A DNA stretch of 64,000 bases from Dentipellis sp. KUC8613 (lineage: Eukaryota; Basidiomycota; Agaricomycetes; Russulales; Hericiaceae). The position numbers and the translations under genes were made by a program. Location of the stretch: positions 124,001 through 188,000 of the forward strand of contig NSJX01000002.1 in assembly GCA_002286715.1 (NCBI GenBank), written 5' to 3'. Positions 57,249 through 64,000 of the stretch are shown one piece after another; positions within the stretch are counted from its first letter, which is position 1, and every line of letters starts with the position of its first letter. The notes under the pieces were generated by a model, which worked only from the letters and a program-made list of their open reading frames with translations, was not told the origin of the DNA and made no database searches.

Positions 57249-58386
57249 TCATATTTCCGCCTTTTGAGGCAGAAGTTTCACCTTCAAAGCCTTCTTCACC
57301 TCTGAACCGCGTTCTCCGAAGTAGCGCTCCGTGATGAAACTCCAATGCAGAGAACCGACCATCCAGTTCTGTAGGCCCGCGACGTACGCATCTAGGCTTG
57401 TATCCACCTGCGTGCCCGTCGAAGGTAACTGCGCGCGTGCCCTCTCGAAGGTCTCGATGGCAGCAGTGCAGAGATCGCCGACGTGATCCAGCGCATCTTG
57501 TATCCCGAGCCCCTGCTCACGCATTACAATTACTACTGCGTTATGCGTGTCACCGCGGGCCTGCTCGACATTGAATGAATAAATGTCCTGTCTCACGACG
57601 GTGCGTCAGTCTCACGGCCCGATGAATAAACGCCTACTCACGTTTGACCATGAAACGACATCGTTCGCGGCGTCCTCCATGGTGCACACACAAGGATGCT
57701 TCGCAACCGAATGCGGAAGGTCAATCCCTGCCGCATACTCGATGAGCGCGAAGCACGGCCGGCATCCACTTGTGTCCCGTCTCAGAGCGATGTACGTCTG
57801 GAGATTCGGGGCGCTATCGCATATGCGGTCGTGCGCCTGTTGGGTCACGGCGGCAAAGAAGTCCTCCATGGTGCTAACGAAGCGCGCTACGCAGCGAGGC
57901 CCAGCACTGGACGCGAGCCGACTGAAAAATCTGATTCGGCCGTAAGAATGCATCTTGGTAGTGAGACGGGGGTAACAAGACATACGAAGCAGTCAAGAAG
58001 GCGACGGGATCGCCCCCGGTCTTGTTGACAGACGGTGATGGATCGTACAAGACTCCCATGACCCGGCCCCTCAGCACGTCGACCTGGTCGAGATTGAGCT
58101 CATCCGACCAGTCGTCCAACTTGAACAGGTAGTTCATGTAATCTGCGATGACACGGAGGCGGGAAGGCGGCGTGGTGGGATAGCACAACGCTGAAAGCGC
58201 ACCGCTCTGCAACGCGCAGAAAGCGGCGCGCCTCTCGGGAGATAGCTCCGCGTGCTCCAGGAGCCAGGACTCGGAGTCGCTCGCGACTTCGGCACCGTGG
58301 ACGTTGGTGTTCAGAGGGAAGGGGCAGCGAGAAAGGAGATCAGGGAGGGTGAGAGTCGTGGTGTCGCGGTTGAGAGATGACATCAT
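57249..58386 (-). CDS. class I sesquiterpene synthase, about 338 aa
   Basis: Three exons (from 58386; alternative Met at 58383). Introns are about 70 bp (donor TC|GTATGT) and about 54 bp (donor GTGAGT just before DIYSFN). The aspartate-rich motif FKLDDWSDE (Asp 91, 92, 95) and NSE triad NDIYSFNVE (Asn 226, Ser 230, Glu 234) bind the Mg2+ cluster holding farnesyl diphosphate; Arg-Tyr at ITERYFGE near the C-terminus is the usual RY pair. Length and motif spacing match basidiomycete sesquiterpene cyclases (Cop/Omp type), soluble and cytosolic. The product cannot be told from sequence. TATA box 65 bp upstream. Neighbours: an F-box gene and, 1.7 kb upstream, a PaxU-like gene; no prenyl synthase or P450 adjoins. 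Confidence 0.92.
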
Positions 58387-58450
58387 GGAGATCAGAGGTC
58401 GCTTGGGAGGGTCCTAGGAAATCTGGGGATTGTGTGGCAGAGAGCTACTC

Positions 58451-58457
58451 CTTTATA
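58451..58457 (-). promoter_or_regulatory. TATA box of the terpene synthase gene
   Basis: TATAAAG on the minus strand, 65 bp upstream of the ATG at 58386. Supports this start and an inducible-type promoter. Confidence 0.6.
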
Positions 58458-60098
58458 GCTCGCTGCAGACTACCTCGACTTTTATTTTCAGAACCGGAAA
58501 ACCTATAGAAGGAAAATTAAGTCAAAATCTTTCGGTGGCAGCCATGGGGAGGAGACGGATCAGAAAATGGAGAACAGGTTTTGACGCTCCATGGATCAGA
58601 CATAGCGACCTTGTAACATAGTGGCCAGGACGCTGTTTGATAACTAGCGACCCCTAGGCAGAATACACGGACCGTGTTATATGTCAGCATTTTAACCGTG
58701 CTATCTCGACCAGAGCCACTTGTGAAATGCTACGGAGTCTATGTCTGAGACGGAGGAGGCCGATACATTCGGAGAGATCTGCGTGACTTATGACTTCCGC
58801 CTCGCGGGTCGTGAATTCCGATGCACAGGAATCCTAGAACAGTTTGCAACATGCGGAGTAATGTCGAAGCTCCGGAGATTGGTGGTGACAATCTGCCGCC
58901 ATCCACATGCTGGGATTGAGTGCACATTCTGAAAGCAAACGTAAACTTACGATACAGATGCGACACAGGTCCCTTCTGCCATAACAGATTTTGCACCCAG
59001 CGTTTCTCTGTTTGTGGGTCTTCAATCGAGCACTTAGGTCTAAAATCAGCTGAACTCACCGAACCCACAATCCAGCCCGAAAGTCGAGCGCGCGGAATCC
59101 AGATATTGCATGCATTGTCAACTATCTATTAAAAATATAGTGCGTATGAATCATGAACTGACAAGCGTTGACTGGCTCATGAGGGAACGCACCTGCCAGC
59201 GGTATATTAATTTGACGCTCCGGACCTATTTCATAAAGCCGCGAAGTGCATCGGATTGACGAAACACTTTGTCTGGTGTCGAAAGAGGGAGCGAGAATCC
59301 AGGCGCCACCGCAACCAAGATAGGGCCGACGAGGACCTCATTCCGACATTCTTGGGAAGCTTTCCAGGCACATCGCGGAATATCAGGTGGTTTGCTGGAG
59401 GTCGTAGAGTTACCCGAGTAGTGACCTGACGAAAGCCCTTGCGAAGTGTATGTGTGGTATCAGTGTGTGTACCATTATGCAGAAGAAGAAAAGACAGAAC
59501 TCACCTACGATACGCTTCATTCACAGATTCATGATCTTACTTTTCCAGACTGTCTTGAAATGCGCAGTGAGCGAACACTTCGGTCGTCCATGTCAAGTTG
59601 TCACCAGTGTTCATGAGTGGATGACGCAGAGCGGCTTATACATCAGCTTGGGCACAGAAGCGCCCGAGGACCGCGACGTGCACGGCGACATGCCAGTGCC
59701 ACTGGCAGCGGCTTCGGCACCCACATTGCAAGCTGGGGCACGGCGCCTCCGATGTGGTTTCTTCGTTACCATACTGTGCTGGGACAGTGTAACACCCGGT
59801 ATGTGCACCGTGTCCTCCGTATCCAACTGATCATCGAGAATTGACGCTACTCTAATTTGAAGACGCGACTGGTCTACTACGGGAACGCCCTCCTGCTCAT
59901 CGAGGACCGGTGTCGCAGAGAAGAGGAAGCGATAAACGGTTTTGAAACGATTTGTGAGAGGGTATTTGAACTGCATCGCGATATGTCTCTTCGCGGCAGT
60001 GCTCATCGTGAACGCAGATCGTCCGGCAAGAGACACCAGTCGAGTCTCGACCATATTGGTAGCCCCACCAGAACTCAACACGCTTAGTGTTTCCCGCC
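58458..60098. other. region with uncertain minus-strand coding fragments
   Basis: No complete gene could be built. A minus-strand open frame at about 59611-60183 (190 codons; includes FKYPLTNRFKTVYRFLFSA) overlaps the 5' end of the next plus gene, and a second coding-like segment ends at 59226 (listed separately). At 58.74-59.07 kb another minus frame (IEDPQTEKRWVQNLLWQKGP) is open but its only candidate intron would be 22 nt. Possibly remnants of one decayed or poorly resolved gene. Confidence 0.3.
59226..59420 (-). other. coding-like terminal exon, unknown protein
   Basis: A frame open for about 65 codons contains CAWKASQECRNEVLVGPILV and APGFSLPLSTPDKVF and ends RQSDALRGFMK-stop at 59226. 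Upstream, a GTGAGT donor near 59502, a CTGAT branch-like site and CAAG/CAG acceptors suggest a last exon. The preceding exons could not be resolved. No family recognised. Confidence 0.3.
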
Positions 60099-61283
60099 AT
60101 GCCGACGAAAACGCCCTCCAGCTCCGCCCTTGGCAATTTTCAAACAATAAGCAAGGACGTATATCAACTCCAACCCGTTGCACTACCAGGGGAAGGTGTG
60201 GCTACATCGAATCACGAGCACGATCCAACGTAAGTCTCCTAGAAACTGCGTTCACTCTATTTGGTGTCGAGATGTTGCCTTGTAAATAATGATTGTCCGC
60301 GTGCGCACGTATAGGCTTGTCATCATATTCGGCTGGAGTACGTCCCGGATTCTGTGTCACGATTCATAGCTGACGCAGACCATCAGTGAGCGCCCAAGTA
60401 CCGCATCTCCTCAAATATACCCAAGAGTACGAGAAGTTATATCCGTATGCCACCCAAATTGTGGTGCGGAGCGAACCCTCATTCTTCTTCAAGGGTAGAG
60501 CAGCTCAGGTGGGTGACCTCTATTTTCCGGAAATGAGAGAACATCTTATTGAATAAATTCCGTTTGCATCCAGGAGGCACAAGCAGAGCCGCTCATAGAC
60601 TGCCTTGAACAGATCGGCTACCTTGAACCACAAGGCAAATCTCTTGCAGCCCCGGTACAGCACCCACGAATCCTGGTACATGCCTTCTCTAACGGTACGA
60701 GCCTCAATTTCGACATCATCCGTCATCGGACTCTAACAACCCATTGCTAGGCGGCGCCTCGCAAGCTGTTCTTCTCTCCGACGTCCTCAAGACCAGAAGC
60801 CTGGCCGCTCCAACGTCTTCCGTGCGCTCCATCCCGTCCGCCCTTATTCTCGATTCTACGCCAGGCAATAGCAAACTCTCCACTGCCGTCACCGCGTTCA
60901 CGGTACAGATCCGCAATCCGCTCCTCCGCTACCCCACCATGCTGTTCATGGCTGTCGGCCTCGCTTTCATATTCGTCTACACCTCCCTCTTGGGCCACGA
61001 GCGTACCATCGACGTGTTGCGCAGGCGTTTGCTCGACCCGGCGTTGTTCCCATGGACTCATCAGGAGACGCCCAGGCTGTACGTGTATTCGGAGCACGAT
61101 AAGCTTGTGCCTTGCGACAGTGTCAGGGCACATGTGCGGGAGGCAAAGGGCAGAGGATATGAGGTGGCAGTCGAGGAGTTTGGAGACAGTGCGCATGTGG
61201 CGCATGCGAGGACAGATCCGAAGAGATATTGGGCCGCTGTGAAGAGCATATGGGAAAGGGCGGTGATTGTCGCAGGGGTGTGA
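60099..61283 (+). CDS. DUF829/TMEM53 family protein (PaxU-like), about 310 aa
   Basis: Five exons; small second exon TLVIIFGW, then MSAQVPHLLKYTQEYEKLYP. Family landmarks: strand VIIFGWMSA near the start, YPYATQIVVRSEPSFFF, nucleophile-like turn ILVHAFSNGGASQA (Ser about 131), hydrophobic segment TMLFMAVGLAFIFVYTSLL, acid in YSEHDKLVPCDSV and His in FGDSAHVAHARTDPKRYW. This is the DUF829 group, including TMEM53 and the fungal indole-diterpene protein PaxU, with an alpha/beta-hydrolase-like fold. Whether it is an enzyme is not settled for the family. Location 1.7 kb from the sesquiterpene synthase is suggestive of a terpenoid role but not proof. The motif order makes the family call reasonable. 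Confidence 0.82.
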
Positions 61284-61441
61284 TCCTGCTAGAATTCTAT
61301 TTTTTCTTTGAATCTCATATACCTTCACTTACGGCATTCTCGTAAGTCTCGGATTATTTGTGCAACATTATTCAACTCGAGTTCAAAGGACGCATCAAGT
61401 GTAATGTTGCTCGTGCGCCCTTCTCCCTGGGAGTAAAAGGT

Positions 61442-61522
61442 TGACCCCTGCCCGGATTGAACGGACGACCTTGAGGAGGTTCCAAGCTGGAATCTCACGC
61501 TCTACCACTGAGCTAAGGGGTC
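61442..61522 (-). tRNA. tRNA-Trp (CCA), copy 1, 9-nt intron
   Basis: Cloverleaf on the minus strand: acceptor GACCCCT/AGGGGTC, D arm with A box TAGCTCAGTGG, anticodon loop TTCCAG (CCA at 34-36), then a short insertion (CTTGGAACC) where fungal tRNA introns sit, T arm GTCCG-TTCAATC-CGGGC, discriminator A. The trailer holds a T run (TTTT) for Pol III termination. The intron pairs with the anticodon (TTCCA/TGGAA). Position 31-39 is an A-C mismatch in this reading. Confidence 0.8.
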
Positions 61523-61667
61523 ATGAGCGACGTTTTCGGGGTAACTATATTGGCTGGCTGTAAAACAAACACTTTCAATGAAACATCGACAACCCGTGCC
61601 CCGAATAACGCTGCTTGCGCACATCCTAAGCAGAGACGTTCAGGGCAATTAAAAGGGGTCAAAAAGC

Positions 61668-61750
61668 TGACCCCTGCCCGGATTGAACGGACGACCTTGA
61701 GGAAATCCCAGACGCTGGAATCTCACGCTCTACCACTGAGCTAAGAGGTC
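61668..61750 (-). tRNA. tRNA-Trp (CCA), copy 2, 11-nt intron
   Basis: Same tRNA body as copy 1, with acceptor GACCTCT/AGGGGTC (one G-T pair). The insertion after the anticodon is 11 nt and different (CGTCTGGGATT), forming ATTCCAG/CTGGGAT with the anticodon strand. Followed by TTTTT, then an inverted copy of the tRNA 3' end (TGACCCCT). Confidence 0.8.
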
Positions 61751-61964
61751 ATGACGATCTTATCTCAATTGCTAACAACATAGCAAGCTATAAAAGGGTG
61801 AGTATGTATTTCGAAAGATTAGTGATGTATATTCTTTGCGGTGATAAATACATACACTGTTGGCGGTCTTGCGCTCGTCGTCAACTACGGTATGAATCTT
61901 AAAGCTTTCTTTGGGATCCTGTTCATACTGCCGCTGTGTCTTGAAGATCTCATTATCCGAACAT

Positions 61965-62045
61965 GACCTCTTAGCTCAGTGGTAGAGCGTGAGATTCCAG
62001 TTTGGGACCTCCTCAAGGTCGTCCGTTCAATCCGGGCAGGGGTCA
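61965..62045 (+). tRNA. tRNA-Trp (CCA), copy 3, 9-nt intron
   Basis: Opposite strand to copies 1 and 2. Acceptor GACCTCT/AGGGGTC, same A and B boxes, intron TTTGGGACC pairing with the anticodon (TTCCA/TGGGA). Terminator TTTTT at 62049-62053. It shares the immediate flank AGCTTTTTGA with copy 2, so the two are probably an inverted duplication. Confidence 0.8.
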
Positions 62046-63527
62046 GCTTTTTGATTCTCTCTCCTTCGTCTTGCGCAGAGGTGCCTGTACGCGATGCTTT
62101 CGATGCTTTCCGCCGTGAGTCGTCGTCCCTTTACTCATACACTACATGTCCTGTTCGATGAGATTTACCAGGATAAGTGGATAAGACCATCGAAACTTCC
62201 CTGCCCGAACGCCCTCGCCATCATACATTCTCTTGCTTGGAATGTTTGCTAAGATCGAACATTGGGAGACGCTTTCGTGGAGCTGACGGATATCCGCCGG
62301 GTATCTGGGGTAGTTGACGGAGCGCCTTCTGCTCAATGAGCCCCATCAGTAAGGATACTCATCTACCGAAACCTCCGCATAGCTTGAAAGGCAGGTGGTG
62401 CTTGTGATCCGCGCGTTTCCTAATCTCGCGTGCGTATATTGTTAGGGCTTGGAGGAGGGATAACTCTAATACTATCTTTACATCTCTAGCTTTACCCTCA
62501 GACGTCGCTACCGGATTCTGATATCAGGGTGACGCGTCCTCGGGAACTGATGCGAGCTCCGTTCCAAACGTAGACTTGCCCATTCCATACCAGAGTACCA
62601 CCCAGCAATCTTCAAAGGCACCTCTCTCTCCGCGGGCAATGACGGCAGTGGCACGCACCCCCGTTGCCTCGCATGATGATGATAAGTTGCGCCCCCCAAT
62701 ATATCCCGGAGTGGATTAGGAAGGCACCACTGTCAGTGCAGCACCCCATGGCGCGCCAGGGGTAGAAGACGGACCAGAATGCATCCTGCATTTCGAAGCA
62801 TCAAGGGCGTAGAACTTGACACCAGACCTAGTGCGCTATCGCCTCTCCGTGTGTATCCGGGTGGGGGACTTGTATTGTGCAGTAGACGCTAGGTGGGGGC
62901 CGGTATGATTGGCGCTGACTGTTGCACGAGTCAGGTACGATATGACTGTACGGGACTCTCTGGAAGAATGGTTCGTGGTCCGTCTGATCTGATGCTGGTT
63001 CTTTGCATGGCAGTATGGTCTCCACCATCTTCGCGTGACTAGGATGTCAATCGCAGCTGATAGCAGGGCACTGGGATTCAGCAACATGGTCAGCGCGCAG
63101 GTCAATACAATTGCGGTTCATGACATCGCTCGAGATGCCTCTAGATACTAGGTCTATAATGAGACCTAACGGAGTAGCTGTCGGGTCTCCTAGGTCTCCG
63201 TCTGCTCCGTCAGGCTCTCCAGGTCCAGGATAATCGTGGATTCGTGAAGCGCTGAAGTAGAATACTGTCGAAAATATCGATTTGCGACTGCTCACCTGTC
63301 TTCGAACTGTTATGCTCGTTCCTCTTGTCACGAATGAAATTGTTAGAAAGCGATGATGAAGCTCTGAAGACCTCCGACAGCGAGAGTACGACCCTAACCC
63401 GCAATTAGGTTCCGCGCTTTTAGGGTTCGGCCATGTAAGTGGGACGAAAGGTGCCCACTATTCTTTACTCCTTCCTCTACATCTCAACACTGCTATCGTT
63501 CCTATTGCTTGAGTACAACGCGCTACA
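62046..63527. other. intergenic, no gene supported
   Basis: Between the tRNA cluster and tfb2. Minus-strand frames at 62.1-62.3 and 63.05-63.4 kb are short and lack signatures. May contain the upstream region of tfb2. Confidence 0.35.
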
Positions 63528-64000
63528 ATGCCGTCTATTGTAGAAGAGACGCCACCTCCTGACCAATACAGCCCCCATGCACTCTTGCCTTTCCTGCATT
63601 CTCAGCCCCAAAACGCGTTGACGCGTCTTTATCACCGGCCGTCGTCATGTCTCTCTATCTTCAGGTCTGTTAGTTCGCGAGGTTCCTGGCTATCCAAGAA
63701 GCTGAGCGGTGATGCAGACTGCTTGCTCCAATAGAGCGACAGATCATCATGAACTTGCTTTGGCTAGAGTCGTCAATTCCTTTGACGACGATGTCATCCT
63801 GGGTGGTGCGCGACGGCAAGAAGTACGTGTCCAGCCTTCGCTTGTGATTGTCCTCTGATGCAGAAAGACTGGCAGGATCTTTGATGATGCTGTCGCGACA
63901 CTGGGTCGGCTTCACATACTTTCGAACCCATCCGCAAAACTAGGCTTGAATTCGACGTTCAAGACCAGCCTACGGCATGCTCTCACAGGAGGGTGCGTCC
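63528..64000 (+). CDS. tfb2: TFB2 (TFIIH subunit p52/GTF2H4), 5' part, cut by window end
   Basis: Exons 63528-63664, 63718-63822 and 63864 onward join in phase. The peptide reads NALTRLYHRPSSCLSIFRLL, then PIERQIIMNLLWLESSIP and MSSWVVRDGKK, then LGRLHILSNPSAKLGL and NSTFKTSLRHALTGG. This is the conserved N-terminal winged-helix region of TFIIH p52, which anchors and stimulates the XPB helicase (Ssl2) in transcription initiation and nucleotide excision repair in the nucleus. Start MPSIVEETPPPDQYSPHALL is the only good ATG. About the first 125 codons are present; the rest lies beyond 64000. Confidence 0.88.

Noticed and set aside
1..64000. CRISPR arrays, bacterial operons, ribosome binding sites
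   Set aside because: Spliced nuclear genes throughout; none of these apply.

Overview
The window is nuclear DNA of a filamentous basidiomycete, most likely an Agaricomycete of the polypore kind. The signs are dense genes with many 50-80 bp GT-AG introns, GC- and Pro/Ser/Ala-rich coding sequence, a swarm of long F-box paralogues, a basidiomycete-type sesquiterpene synthase and a P450 with very small exons. No taxonomic search was possible, so this is inference.

Layout. 0-0.5 kb: F-box relic. 0.8-3.1 kb (-): an 11-exon microsomal P450. 5.0-6.4 kb (-): Nas6/gankyrin-type ankyrin protein (proteasome assembly). 6.9-12.1 kb (+): two low-complexity proteins, the first with a four-cysteine knuckle. 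14.5-15.2 kb (+): small acidic protein. 16.1-22.5 kb (-): three F-box genes in tandem (subfamily I). 23.1-25.4 kb (-): SAGA deubiquitinase Ubp8/USP22. 26.4-27.8 kb (+): alpha/beta hydrolase, convergent with thg1 (27.9-29.1 kb, -), which is divergent from get4 (29.5-30.8 kb, +). 31.0-36.5 kb: subfamily II F-box genes, one intact, one with a single internal stop, plus two relics. 37.6-39.4 kb (+): a protein with SUMO-interaction-like motifs and a split RING-like domain. 39.4-48.7 kb: gene-poor, TpG/CpA-looking DNA with short repeats and a decayed coding relic. 48.7-50.3 kb (+): coiled-coil/low-complexity protein. 52.2-53.4 kb (-): aquaporin-like channel with altered NPA boxes. 53.8-54.6 kb (-): ICT1-type mitochondrial ribosome-rescue hydrolase. 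54.9-56.9 kb (-): another F-box gene. 57.2-58.4 kb (-): sesquiterpene synthase. 60.1-61.3 kb (+): DUF829/TMEM53-PaxU-like protein. 61.4-62.05 kb: three intron-containing tRNA-Trp genes. 63.5 kb to the edge (+): 5' end of TFB2 (TFIIH p52).

How the parts relate. The single-copy genes (nas6, ubp8, thg1, get4, ict1, tfb2) are housekeeping genes of protein turnover, chromatin, tRNA maturation, tail-anchored protein sorting, mitochondrial translation and transcription/repair. Between them lies a fast-evolving layer of F-box genes. Six full-length loci share one phase-2 intron just before a conserved Phe-Trp-type motif, and three relics show birth and death in progress. The terpene synthase, P450, alpha/beta hydrolase and PaxU-like gene could be secondary-metabolism genes but do not form a tight cluster here.

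Coding models were spliced by eye from donor/acceptor sites and reading-frame phase. Exon edges are therefore predictions.
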